Assembly (NCBI GenBank): GCA_019119795.1
Contig: DWWJ01000188.1
Coordinates: 1 to 35,256, forward strand
From: Candidatus Intestinimonas pullistercoris
GTDB taxonomy: Bacteria; Bacillota; Clostridia; Oscillospirales; Oscillospiraceae
DNA length: 35,256 bases
Direction of reading: 5' to 3'
Part shown: in pieces, positions 20,232 to 28,943 of the stretch
How the letters are laid out: every line of letters starts with the position of its first letter
Numbering within the stretch: the first letter of the stretch is position 1
Translations under genes and position numbers: made by a program
Notes under the pieces: model-generated
Databases searched by the model: none
Told to the model about the DNA's origin: nothing
What the model saw: only the letters and a program-made list of their open reading frames with translations

Positions 20232-21677
20232 TCACATGGTCTTCCGTTGTTCCAGCCTTTCCCGGAGCGTTTGATTCACCACCTGGGGCGCGGCCTGTCC
20301 CTTGAGCTGCCGCATGACCTGCCCCACCAGGAAGCCGAAGGCCTTCTCCTTGCCGCCCAGGTAGTCCTCCACCGATTTGGCGTTGGCGGCCAGTACCTGC
20401 TCCACCACCTGGCCCACCAGTCCGGCGTCGGAGACCTGCTCCAGGCCGTGCTCTCTGACATAGGTGTCCACGTCGCCGTCCTCGGAAAAGACGGCATCGA
20501 AGACCTTCACCGCCGTGTTCCGGTTGACCTTTCCCTCCTGGACCAGGGCGATGAGCCGGGCCAGAGTCTTCGAGGTAAGGCGCATCTCCTTTTCCTCTAA
20601 TCCATCCACGGAGAGGCGCCGGAGGACCTCCCCCATGATCCAGTTGGCAGCCTGCTTGGGCGGGGCTCCCAGGGCCACCGTCTCCTCAAAGAAGTCGGCC
20701 AGGGCCTTCTCCCCGGTGAGCATCTGGGCGTCGTAGGCCGGCAGTCCCCACTGGGACTGATAGCGCGCCGCCTTCTCCTCCGCCATCTCCGGGATCTGGG
20801 CCCGGATGCGTTCCAGATATTCCTCCGTAATCTCCAGGGGCGGGATGTCGGGCTCGGGGAAATAGCGGTAGTCCTGGGCGTTCTCCTTGGAGCGCATGGC
20901 GAAGGTGGCGTCCTTGTTCTCATCCCAGCGGCGGGTCTCCTGGACCACCCATTTTCCCTCCTCCAGGGCCTCGATCTGCCGCCGGGCCTCGTAGGCGATG
21001 GACCGGGCGATGGCCTTGAAGGAGTTGAGGTTCTTCATCTCGGTCCGGGTCCCCAGCTCCTGGGAGCCCGCCGGACGCACGGAGAGGTTCACGTCGCACC
21101 GCAGGGAGCCCTCCTGCATCTTGCAGTCGGAGACCCCCAGGTATTGAAGGGTAGAGCGCAACTTCTCCAGGTAGGCGATGACCTCCTCGGCGGAGCGGAA
21201 GTCGGGCTCGGTGACGATCTCGATAAGGGGTACCCCGCAGCGGTTGTAGTCACACCGGGTCTGGTCGATCCAGGGGTCGTGGACCAGCTTGCCGGCGTCC
21301 TCCTCCATGTGGAGCTCGTGGATGCGGATGACCTTCTCCTCGCCGCTCTCGGTGCGGATGGGCACTCTGCCGTTCCGGACGATGGGCAGGTAGAGCTGGG
21401 AGACCTGGTAGGCCTTGGGCAGGTCGGGGTAGAAGTAGTTCTTCCGGTCGAACTTGCAGCGCCGGGTGATCTCTCCGTGCAGGGCCAGGCCCGCCTTGAC
21501 GGCGAACTCCAGCACCTTCTCATTGACCACCGGCAGGGTGCCGGGCATCCCGGTACACACCGGGCAGCAGTGGGTATTGGGCTCCCCCCCGAACGCGGTG
21601 GTGCAGGAGCAGAAAATTTTGGTCTGGGTGGAGAGCTCCACATGGGTCTCCAGCCCGATGACGGTTTCCCAGGTCAT
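20232..21677 (-). CDS. gatB: aspartyl/glutamyl-tRNA amidotransferase subunit B
   Basis: MTWETVIGLETHVELSTQTKIFC...FGGEPNTHCCPVCTGMPGTLP; track start at 21818 is inside gatA and rejected. Confidence 0.97.
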   Translation of the reverse strand: MTWETVIGLETHVELSTQTKIFCSCTTAFGGEPNTHCCPVCTGMPGTLPVVNEKVLEFAVKAGLALHGEITRRCKFDRKNYFYPDLPKAYQVSQLYLPIVRNGRVPIRTESGEEKVIRIHELHMEEDAGKLVHDPWIDQTRCDYNRCGVPLIEIVTEPDFRSAEEVIAYLEKLRSTLQYLGVSDCKMQEGSLRCDVNLSVRPAGSQELGTRTEMKNLNSFKAIARSIAYEARRQIEALEEGKWVVQETRRWDENKDATFAMRSKENAQDYRYFPEPDIPPLEITEEYLERIRAQIPEMAEEKAARYQSQWGLPAYDAQMLTGEKALADFFEETVALGAPPKQAANWIMGEVLRRLSVDGLEEKEMRLTSKTLARLIALVQEGKVNRNTAVKVFDAVFSEDGDVDTYVREHGLEQVSDAGLVGQVVEQVLAANAKSVEDYLGGKEKAFGFLVGQVMRQLKGQAAPQVVNQTLRERLEQRKTM

Positions 21678-21678
21678 C

Positions 21679-23154
21679 TCAGCACGCCTCCTTTCCGGCG
21701 GGGCTCTTTTTGTGGTAGTCGGTCTCCGTCTGGAAGGCGTGGGCAGCGGCCAAGACCTTGGCCTCCCCCAAAGCGGGGCCGATGAGCTGGGCCCCGATGG
21801 GCAGGCCCTGGCCGTCAAAGCCGCAGGGCATGGACAGCCCTGGCAGGCCCGCCAGATTCAGGGGGACGGTATAGATGTCCGAGAGGTACATCTTCAGCGG
21901 GTCCTGAAGGCTCTCCCCCAGCCGGGGGGCGGTGGTGGGGGCCACCGGGGTCAGGAGGAGGTCATACCGCTGGAAGGCGGCGTCATAGGCCTCCTTGATG
22001 ACCGCCTTGACCTGGAGGGCCTTCTTGTAGTAGGCGTCGTAGTACCCAGTGGAGAGGACGAAGGTCCCCAGCAGGATGCGGCGCTTCACCTCTGCCCCAA
22101 AGCCCTCGGTCCGGGTCTTCTGGTAGAGGTCGGTGAGGTCCTCATAGCCCTCCGCCCGCCAGCCGTACTTCACCCCGTCGAACCGGGAGAGGTTGCTGCT
22201 GGCCTCGGCGCAGGCGATGATATAATAGGTGGGGACTACATACTGCATGATGGGCAGGGCGCACTCCTCCACCACCGCCCCCCGGTCCCGGAGGACCTGG
22301 GCGGCGGCCAGGACTGCGGCGCGGACCTCCCCGTCCAGGCCCTCCCCGAAGCAGTCAGCGGGCAGGCCGATCCGCATGCCCCGGATGTCCCCGGTGAGGG
22401 AGGCCAGGAGCCCCCCCGCCGGCACGTCCAGGCTGGTGCCGTCCCGCCGGTCCCGGCCCATGACCAGGTCCAGGACGGCGGCGCAGTCGGCGGCCGACCG
22501 GGCCAGGGGACCCATCTGGTCCAGGGAGGAGGCGTAGGCGATGAGGCCGTACCGGGAGACGGTGCCATAGGTGGGCTTCATGCCGGTGACACCGCAGTAG
22601 GAGGCGGGCTGGCGGATGGACCCTCCGGTGTCGGAGCCCACGGCGTACCAGCACTCCCCGGCGGCCACCGCCGCCGCCGCGCCGCCGGAGGAGCCGCCGG
22701 GCACCCGCTCCAGGTCCCAGGGGTTCCGGGTGGGGCCGTACCAGGAGGTCTCCGAGGTGGAGCCCATGGCGAACTCGTCCATGTTCAGCTTGCCCAGCAG
22801 AACCCCTCCGGCGGCCTGGAGCCGCTCCACTAGGGTGGCGTCGTAGGGGGGAGCAAAGTCCCCCAGAATCTTGGAGGCACAGGATGTCTTGAGCCCCCGG
22901 GTGCAGATGTTGTCCTTCAGGGCCATGGGCACCCCGGCTAGAGGGGAGAGGGCCTCTCCCCTGCCCAGGGCCGCCTCTACTGCTTTCGCCCGCTCCAGGA
23001 CCCGCTCCTCCTCCAGAGCGGTGACAAAGGCGTTGTTCCGGGGCTGCTCCCCGGCAATTCTGTCCAGGGCCGCCCGGGCCGCCTCCACCGGGGAGACCTC
23101 TCTCTTTTGGATCAGGCCGCCCAGCTCCAGGGCGGTAAGTTCCCACAATTCCAT
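21679..23154 (-). CDS. gatA: aspartyl/glutamyl-tRNA amidotransferase subunit A
   Basis: Amidase signature GGSSGGAAAAVAAGECWYAVGSDTGGSIRQPASYCG. Confidence 0.97.
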   Translation of the reverse strand: MELWELTALELGGLIQKREVSPVEAARAALDRIAGEQPRNNAFVTALEEERVLERAKAVEAALGRGEALSPLAGVPMALKDNICTRGLKTSCASKILGDFAPPYDATLVERLQAAGGVLLGKLNMDEFAMGSTSETSWYGPTRNPWDLERVPGGSSGGAAAAVAAGECWYAVGSDTGGSIRQPASYCGVTGMKPTYGTVSRYGLIAYASSLDQMGPLARSAADCAAVLDLVMGRDRRDGTSLDVPAGGLLASLTGDIRGMRIGLPADCFGEGLDGEVRAAVLAAAQVLRDRGAVVEECALPIMQYVVPTYYIIACAEASSNLSRFDGVKYGWRAEGYEDLTDLYQKTRTEGFGAEVKRRILLGTFVLSTGYYDAYYKKALQVKAVIKEAYDAAFQRYDLLLTPVAPTTAPRLGESLQDPLKMYLSDIYTVPLNLAGLPGLSMPCGFDGQGLPIGAQLIGPALGEAKVLAAAHAFQTETDYHKKSPAGKEAC

Positions 23155-23169
23155 GTCGTTTCCCCTCCC

Positions 23170-23457
23170 CTATTCCACAGTCTTAGGCACCAGGAAGGCC
23201 TCCTGGTCCGGTACCGGGGCGTTCCGCAGCAGCTCCGCCCGGTCGGCGGAGGGCTCCACCACGTCGGGCCGCAGGACGTTCTTCACTGGAAAGACGTGGC
23301 TCATGGGCTCCACCTCAGAGGTGTCCAGGGCATTGAGCACGTCCATATACTCCAAGATCCGCTCCAGCTCCCCGGTCATCCGGGTCTTTTCCTCCTGGGG
23401 GAGCTTCAGCCGGGACAGGGTGGAGACATAGTCCACCATCTCTTCTGTGATCTTCAT
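23170..23457 (-). CDS. gatC: aspartyl/glutamyl-tRNA amidotransferase subunit C
   Basis: 95 aa; VDYVSTLSRLKLPQEEKTRMTGELERILEYMDVLNALDTSEVEPMSHV. Confidence 0.94.
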   Translation of the reverse strand: MKITEEMVDYVSTLSRLKLPQEEKTRMTGELERILEYMDVLNALDTSEVEPMSHVFPVKNVLRPDVVEPSADRAELLRNAPVPDQEAFLVPKTVE

Positions 23458-23477
23458 GTTTCAGACCTTCCTCTCTT

Positions 23478-24809
23478 TCAGGGCTCCAGCCGGGAGAGAT
23501 CCCGTGGGAACAGGCTGGCGTACCGCACATTTTCCAGGCCGCACAGCTGCATGGTCAGCCGCTCCAGGCCGATGCCCAGGCCGCCGTGTGGGGGCATCCC
23601 GTGCTTGTGGATCATAAGGTAGCTCTCAAACTCCGCCGGGTCCATGCCCCTGGCCTCCATCTTGGCCACCTGCTGGGCGTAGTCGTGGATGCGCTGTCCG
23701 CCGGTGGTGACCTCCACGCCCCGGAAGAGGAGGTCAAAGGAGAGGGTGTACCGGGGATCGGCGGGGTCATCCATGGCGTAGAAGGGCCGCTTTTTGCTGG
23801 GGTAGTGGGTGACGAAGACGAAGTCGCTCCCCCACTCCTCCCGGGCATACCGGCCGATGGCGTGCTCCTCCTCGGGCTCCAGGTCGTAGGGGTCCCGGAT
23901 GCGGTAGCCGTACTTCTCCGCTGCCAGGACCTTGGCCTCGTCAAAGCGGACGCAGGGGATGCGGCTCACGTCGGGGACCTGCACCTCCAGGCGCCGGAGG
24001 TCTTCCCCGTATTCCCGCTCCAGCAGGGCCATGGCATACCGGAGGTACCCGGCCTCCGCAGCCATCACGTCCTGGAAGGAGTCGATGAAGCCCATCTCCA
24101 GGTCCAGGGAGGTGTACTCATTGAGGTGGCGGGTAGTGGCGTGCTTCTCCGCCCGGAAGACCGGGGCCACCTCAAAGACCCGCTCGAAGACCCCCACCAT
24201 GGTCTGCTTGTAGAACTGGGGGGACTGGGCCAGGAATGCCTTTCGTCCAAAATAGTCCAGCCGGAAGATGTTGGACCCGCCTTCCGCCCCGGCGTGGACA
24301 ATTTTGGGCGTGTGGATCTCGGTAAAGCCCTGGTCCTGGAAGTATTCCCGGAAGGCACGGCCCAGGCCCGCCTGGAGCCGGAAGATGCTCCGCTCCCGGA
24401 GGTTACGCAGCAGCACCGGCCGCAGGCCCAGCTCCGTGTCCAGGCTCACGTTGAGCCTGGACTTGGGCACCGGCACCGGCATAGGGGCCGCCGGCCGGGA
24501 GAGGACCTCCACCGCCTGGGCCGAGAGCTCCACCCCGCCGGGGGCCCGTGGCTCGTCCCGGAGGGTGCCGGTGACCACCACGGCGGCCTCCTCCGGCACC
24601 TGAGAGAGGTCCAGCCCGTCACAGGTGCACTGGAGGACCCCCTCCCGCTTGCGCAGCTTCAAAAAGGTGAGCCCGCCCCCCATGGGGCGCTTGGCGTGGA
24701 CCATGCCGGAGACCTGAACGGTCTCATTCCGGTGGGCACCTCCCATGATGTCTTTCCATTCCAGCCTTGTGTCTTTCTTCTCTCCTGCCAGGAATTCCAT
24801 ACCGTTCAC
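23478..24809 (-). CDS. aspS: aspartate--tRNA(Asp/Asn) ligase, archaeal-type (no room for bacterial GAD domain)
   Basis: 443 aa class II aaRS; RAFREYFQDQGFTEIHTPKIVHAGAEGGSNIF, FRAEKHATTRHLNEYTSLDLEMGF, GGLGIGLERLTMQLCGLENVR; operon with gatCAB. Confidence 0.93.
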   Translation of the reverse strand: MNGMEFLAGEKKDTRLEWKDIMGGAHRNETVQVSGMVHAKRPMGGGLTFLKLRKREGVLQCTCDGLDLSQVPEEAAVVVTGTLRDEPRAPGGVELSAQAVEVLSRPAAPMPVPVPKSRLNVSLDTELGLRPVLLRNLRERSIFRLQAGLGRAFREYFQDQGFTEIHTPKIVHAGAEGGSNIFRLDYFGRKAFLAQSPQFYKQTMVGVFERVFEVAPVFRAEKHATTRHLNEYTSLDLEMGFIDSFQDVMAAEAGYLRYAMALLEREYGEDLRRLEVQVPDVSRIPCVRFDEAKVLAAEKYGYRIRDPYDLEPEEEHAIGRYAREEWGSDFVFVTHYPSKKRPFYAMDDPADPRYTLSFDLLFRGVEVTTGGQRIHDYAQQVAKMEARGMDPAEFESYLMIHKHGMPPHGGLGIGLERLTMQLCGLENVRYASLFPRDLSRLEP

Positions 24810-24845
24810 GTCCTTTCTTGTCGATCCTCTGGCGGGCGGAGCCCG

Positions 24846-25110
24846 GAAAAAACAAAAAATCCCGAAACTGCCTCATGCAGTCTCGGGACGGAACATTCCG
24901 CGGTACCACCCAAAGATTGCCGCCTCCCCATTGAAGCGGCCACTTGGCTCCCTTAACGCGGGAACACGGGAAGCCCTCCTCCCATTCAGGACTCGAACCT
25001 CCGGCTCAAAAAGTGTTGCGCATCCCCATCCTGCCGGACCGGGCTCTCAGTCGGTGACCCGGATTCTCTGGCGGCCCTCACGGGGCGCGGTCTTTGTCAT
25101 TGCCTTTGAT
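24846..25110 (-). ncRNA. T-box riboswitch controlling aspS-gatCAB
   Basis: Minus strand GGGTGGTACCGCG antiterminator core, then terminator CCCGAGACTGC-ATGAG-GCAGTTTCGGG-ATTTTTTGTTTTTT; upstream Stem I-like region with CGCAACACTTTTTGAGCC specifier context. Confidence 0.93.
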
Positions 25111-25116
25111 GGGGGT

Positions 25117-25145
25117 AGTATATGCGCTTTTCAAGAAAATGTCAA
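25117..25145 (-). promoter_or_regulatory. sigma-A promoter of the T-box-aspS-gatCAB operon
   Basis: Minus strand TTGACA-N17-TATACT. Confidence 0.85.
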
Positions 25146-25191
25146 GGGCCAATTTTGTCAAATATCGGGGTTTCCAGTCTTCTCCCTTTTG

Positions 25192-25200
25192 TGTTATACT
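25192..25200 (+). promoter_or_regulatory. extended -10 promoter for the uracil-DNA glycosylase
   Basis: TGTTATACT (TGn-TATACT) without a good -35. Confidence 0.5.
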
Positions 25201-25233
25201 TCTGTCAGACTCATGAGAAACGGAGAGAATGCC

Positions 25234-25815
25234 ATGCTGAATTGGGCTGAATTGGAGCACACCTGCCGCTCCTGCCAGAAGTGTGCCCTGGCCGAGACCC
25301 GCCACAATGTGGTCTTTGGAGAGGGAAACCGGGAGGCCGAGGTCATGTTCATCGGAGAGGGCCCCGGCGAGCAGGAGGACCTGACCGGCCGTCCCTTTGT
25401 GGGCCGGGCGGGGCAATTTTTGGACGAGATGCTGTCCATCATCGACCTGGACCGCTCCCAATATTTTATCGGCAACATGGTGAAATGCCGCCCGCCCCAG
25501 AACCGGGACCCCCTCAATGTGGAGATGGACGCCTGCATCGGCTACCTCAGAAATCAGGTGGCCCTCATCCGCCCAAAAATCATCGTCTGCCTGGGGCGCG
25601 TCGCCGCCATCCGGCTCATCCGGGAGGATTTCAAGATCACCAAGGAGCACGGCCTCTGGTTTGAGAAGGCCGGCACCTGGATGATGGCCATGTACCATCC
25701 CTCCGCCCTCCTCCGGGACCCTCGGAAGCGCCCGGAGGCCTTCGAGGACCTGAAAACGCTCCAGGCCAAAATTCGGGAGGTCTGTACCCATACCTATGGG
25801 CAAAATGTGCTCTGA
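25234..25815 (+). CDS. uracil-DNA glycosylase, type 4 (Fe-S) family
   Basis: CRSCQKCALAETRHNVVFGEG, FIGEGPGEQEDLTGRPFVGRAGQFLDEML, MVKCRPPQNRDP, MYHPSALLRDP; ATG behind GGAGAG. Confidence 0.93.
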   Translation: MLNWAELEHTCRSCQKCALAETRHNVVFGEGNREAEVMFIGEGPGEQEDLTGRPFVGRAGQFLDEMLSIIDLDRSQYFIGNMVKCRPPQNRDPLNVEMDACIGYLRNQVALIRPKIIVCLGRVAAIRLIREDFKITKEHGLWFEKAGTWMMAMYHPSALLRDPRKRPEAFEDLKTLQAKIREVCTHTYGQNVL

Positions 25816-25839
25816 TCTTAAGAAATCCCGTTGGAGGCG

Positions 25840-25868
25840 TTGAGCTGGACCGGAACCTGTGGTAAACT
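25840..25868 (+). promoter_or_regulatory. sigma-A-like promoter for the DivIVA-like gene
   Basis: TTGAGC-N17-TAAACT with TGG extended -10. Confidence 0.5.
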
Positions 25869-25899
25869 GTTGAAAAAGACGAGAGATGGGGGAACCTTC

Positions 25900-26604
25900 A
25901 TGAATCCTTCTGAAAGCACCTTCCGGACCGCCGTGGTGGGCGGCTTCAACCGGCAGGATGTCCTAAACTATATCGAGGCCAGCGCCAGACAGTCCAAAGA
26001 GCGGCTGGCGGAGCTCCGCAAAGAGGCCGACACCGCCCGAAAAGAGGCCGAGGCCGCTCAAAAAGAGAATCAGGAGCTCCGGGCGCGGACCGCCGCCCTG
26101 GAGGAGGAGGCAGAAGAACTCCGTGGCCTCCTCACAGGCACCACCGCCGGGCGGGACACGGCCCAGAGCGCCCTGTCCCAGCTCCAGGCGGAGGCGGAGG
26201 AGATGCGGAAGGAGCTGACCGTGCTCCGGGAAAAATGTGCCCAGTGGGAGCAGGGCGCCCAGGCCTATGCCGATCTGAAGGACCGTACCGCCACCATCGA
26301 GCTGGAGGCCCGCCGCCGGGCCCAGGCCATCGAGGACCAGGCCGCCGAGCGGGCCCGGCTGGTCCACGCCGAGACAGAGCAGCTCCTCCATCAGGTCCAG
26401 GCGGGCTATGCCCGGCTCCGGGAGGATGTGGGGGCCACCCTCTCCCACGCCTCCGGCGAGCTGGGCCGGGTGGACAAGGCCCTCTCCCAGGTCCTCACCG
26501 AGTTTTCGGAGCATGACGCCGCCCTGGAGCGGCTGCTGGCCTCCTGCCGGGAGGCGCCCCCCAAAAAGGAGGTCCCAGATCCCCTTCCTCTGGAAGACGC
26601 ATGA
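25900..26604 (+). CDS. DivIVA-domain-like coiled-coil protein
   Basis: FRTAVVGGFNRQDVLNYIEA N-terminus, then long E/A/R-rich coiled coil; ATG behind GGGGGA. Confidence 0.7.
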   Translation: MNPSESTFRTAVVGGFNRQDVLNYIEASARQSKERLAELRKEADTARKEAEAAQKENQELRARTAALEEEAEELRGLLTGTTAGRDTAQSALSQLQAEAEEMRKELTVLREKCAQWEQGAQAYADLKDRTATIELEARRRAQAIEDQAAERARLVHAETEQLLHQVQAGYARLREDVGATLSHASGELGRVDKALSQVLTEFSEHDAALERLLASCREAPPKKEVPDPLPLEDA

Positions 26605-26634
26605 TCTGACATCCGTGTGAAAGGAGTATTCGCC

Positions 26635-27117
26635 ATGGCCCTCCTCCCCTGCCCGGAATGTGGACGCTCGATCTCCGACCAGGCCGCCTGGTGCGTGCAC
26701 TGCGGCTATCCCCTGACCCGCTCAGGTCCCGGGGACCACTATGACCTGATCCTGGAGGATGCGGGGGAAGACCTGGAGCTGACCGCTCAGTGCCTTGCCC
26801 GCAAGCTGACCCTGTCCCTCCCCCAGGCCAGGGAGCTGCTTTTCGCCACCCCCTGCGTCCCGGCCCAGGGGCTCTCCTGGCAGGAGGCCTGGGAGCTCCA
26901 GAACGAATTGAAGCCCCTGTGCGCCTGCAAGGTCGTGCGGGGCCGGGCCCTCTGGACGGAGGAGACCGCCCTGGCCGCCGAGCCGGTCCCGCTGGACTGG
27001 GAGCCCCGTCGAACCAATGCCCAGGACAAGCCCTTGTCCTTTGGCAGGACGGTGGGGGCCATCCTGGCCGCTTTGGCCATCTGGAACCTGGTTTGGGCCG
27101 TTCTGTCCTCCCTTTGA
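26635..27117 (+). CDS. zinc-ribbon membrane protein with a C-terminal TM helix
   Basis: CPECGRSISDQAAWCVHCGYPL N-terminal zinc ribbon; C-terminal hydrophobic VGAILAALAIWNLVWAVLSSL; AAGGAG SD. Confidence 0.75.
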   Translation: MALLPCPECGRSISDQAAWCVHCGYPLTRSGPGDHYDLILEDAGEDLELTAQCLARKLTLSLPQARELLFATPCVPAQGLSWQEAWELQNELKPLCACKVVRGRALWTEETALAAEPVPLDWEPRRTNAQDKPLSFGRTVGAILAALAIWNLVWAVLSSL

Positions 27118-27131
27118 CCGCTGTCCCCTTT

Positions 27132-27158
27132 CGGGCCGCCTGTGGGCGGCCCGTTTTC
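27132..27158 (+). terminator. intrinsic terminator
   Basis: CGGGCCGCC-TGTG-GGCGGCCCG followed by TTTTCG. Confidence 0.75.
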
Positions 27159-27230
27159 GTATGTTTGTCCCCCTATCTGCACAAACTGATCCCTGTCAGA
27201 CCAAAAGAAACGTAAGGAGGACATGACCCT

Positions 27231-27944
27231 ATGAGTGAGGAGACCCGGGAGACGCGGGAGACCGAGACCAACGACACCGAGCGCCAGGACCGCCAGCAGC
27301 AGGTGGTGGACATGGGCTCGGCCACCATTCGGACGGAGCAGGGCACCATCCATACCCTGACCATCGTGGGACAGATCGAGGGCCACCAAATCCTGCCCCC
27401 TTCCAGCAAGTCCACCAAGTACGAGCACGTCATCCCCCTGCTGGCCGCCGTGGAGGAGAGTGAGGAGATCGACGGCCTTTTGATCCTCCTCAATACCGTG
27501 GGGGGAGATATCGAGGCGGGGCTGGCCATCTCGGAGCTCATCGCCGGCATGAAAAAGCCCACCGTCTCCCTGGTGCTGGGAGGCGGACACTCCATCGGCG
27601 TGCCCCTGGCTGTCTCGGCCCAGACCTCCTTTATCGCCCCATCGGCGGCCATGACCATCCATCCGGTGCGCCTGTCCGGGACCGTCATCGCTGTCAGCCA
27701 GACCTTCGCCTACTTTTCCCGCATCCAGGACCGGATCATTGACTTTGTCACCCGGAACAGCCATATCAAGCGGGAGGACTTTACCCGCCTGATGCTCCAG
27801 ACCGGAGAGCTGACCACCGATGTGGGCAGTGTCCTCTATGGGGAGCAGGCGGTGGAGCTGGGGCTCATCGACCGAGTCGGCAACCTCCGGGATGCCCTGG
27901 ACTGCCTCCACGAGAAGATCGCCGCCCGCCGGGAGACTCCGTGA
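27231..27944 (+). CDS. ClpP-family serine protease, TepA-like
   Basis: LLILLNTVGGDIEAGLAISELIAGMKKPTVSLVLGGGHSIGVPLAVSA; upstream of ftsK/spoIIIE, as tepA is in Bacillus. Confidence 0.85.
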   Translation: MSEETRETRETETNDTERQDRQQQVVDMGSATIRTEQGTIHTLTIVGQIEGHQILPPSSKSTKYEHVIPLLAAVEESEEIDGLLILLNTVGGDIEAGLAISELIAGMKKPTVSLVLGGGHSIGVPLAVSAQTSFIAPSAAMTIHPVRLSGTVIAVSQTFAYFSRIQDRIIDFVTRNSHIKREDFTRLMLQTGELTTDVGSVLYGEQAVELGLIDRVGNLRDALDCLHEKIAARRETP

Positions 27945-28055
27945 CCCCTCCCGCTCCGGCGAAAAAAGCTGGAAATGTTCCGCCCTGTGTGGTAATATAT
28001 TTTTATATGCCCTTCGGACCTGTCCGGCGGGACTTTATCACTAGGGGGAACCACC

Positions 28056-28904
28056 TTGAACTATCTGTATTCCATCGCCATGGGCATCCTCCAGGGCGTG
28101 ACGGAGTTTCTTCCCGTCTCCAGCTCCGGCCATCTGACCCTGTTTCAGTATTTCTTCTCCCCGGATCAGAGCGCCGGGGAGACCGACATGCTCTTCACCA
28201 TCCTCCTCCACTTCGGCACCCTGCTCTCGGTGTGCATCTATTACTGGCGGGACGTGGTGGGCATGATCCGGGAATTTTTCCTGGGCGTGCGGGACCTCTG
28301 TTTCCGCCGGGGCCAGACTGGACGGCCTCCGGAGGCCCGCCGGCTGGTCCTGATGGTCATTGTAGCCACCCTGCCCCTCTTTCTGGTGCTGCTGGTGAAG
28401 AAGGTGCTGGACGCCGCCTTCAACAACGTGACCTTTGTCTCCCTGGCCCTCATCGTCACCGGCTTCCTGCTCTTTTTCTCCGACCGGATGGCCCGGGGGC
28501 ATAAAACTGCCCGGACTGCCACCATGAAAGACGCCCTGGTGGTAGGCTGCGTCCAGGCGGTGGCCACCCTGCCCGGCCTCTCCCGGGCGGGCTCCACCAT
28601 CTCTGCCGGGATGCTCTGCGGCTTTGATCGCTCTTTTGCCGTCCGCTTCTCTTTCCTGATGTCCCTGCCCGCCGTTCTGGGCGCCAACATCCTGGAGATC
28701 GCGGATGCAGCTCAGGCCGGCGCCTTTGACGCCACACTGCTCCCCATGTACCTTCTGGGCATGGTGGTGGCCGGCGTGGTGGGCTATTTTGCCATCCGGC
28801 TGGTGAACCTCCTGGCCGACAAGGGGAAGTTCGGCAGCTTCGCTTACTACTGCTGGGCGGTGGGCCTGATCTCCCTGGTGGCCGGCATCCTGCTGCGGAA
28901 ATAA
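28056..28904 (+). CDS. uppP: undecaprenyl-diphosphatase
   Basis: ILQGVTEFLPVSSSGHL and LPGLSRAGSTISAGM motifs; TTG start after AGGGGG. Confidence 0.95.
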   Translation: MNYLYSIAMGILQGVTEFLPVSSSGHLTLFQYFFSPDQSAGETDMLFTILLHFGTLLSVCIYYWRDVVGMIREFFLGVRDLCFRRGQTGRPPEARRLVLMVIVATLPLFLVLLVKKVLDAAFNNVTFVSLALIVTGFLLFFSDRMARGHKTARTATMKDALVVGCVQAVATLPGLSRAGSTISAGMLCGFDRSFAVRFSFLMSLPAVLGANILEIADAAQAGAFDATLLPMYLLGMVVAGVVGYFAIRLVNLLADKGKFGSFAYYCWAVGLISLVAGILLRK

Positions 28905-28943
28905 AGGTCCGCCCCGTCTGACCCTCTCTGAAAGGATGATCCC

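Noticed and set aside
24960-25010. tRNA T-arm-like motif GGAGGTTCGAGTCC on the minus strand
   Set aside because: No acceptor stem, anticodon arm or CCA-compatible structure; lies inside the T-box leader, so it is part of the leader fold.
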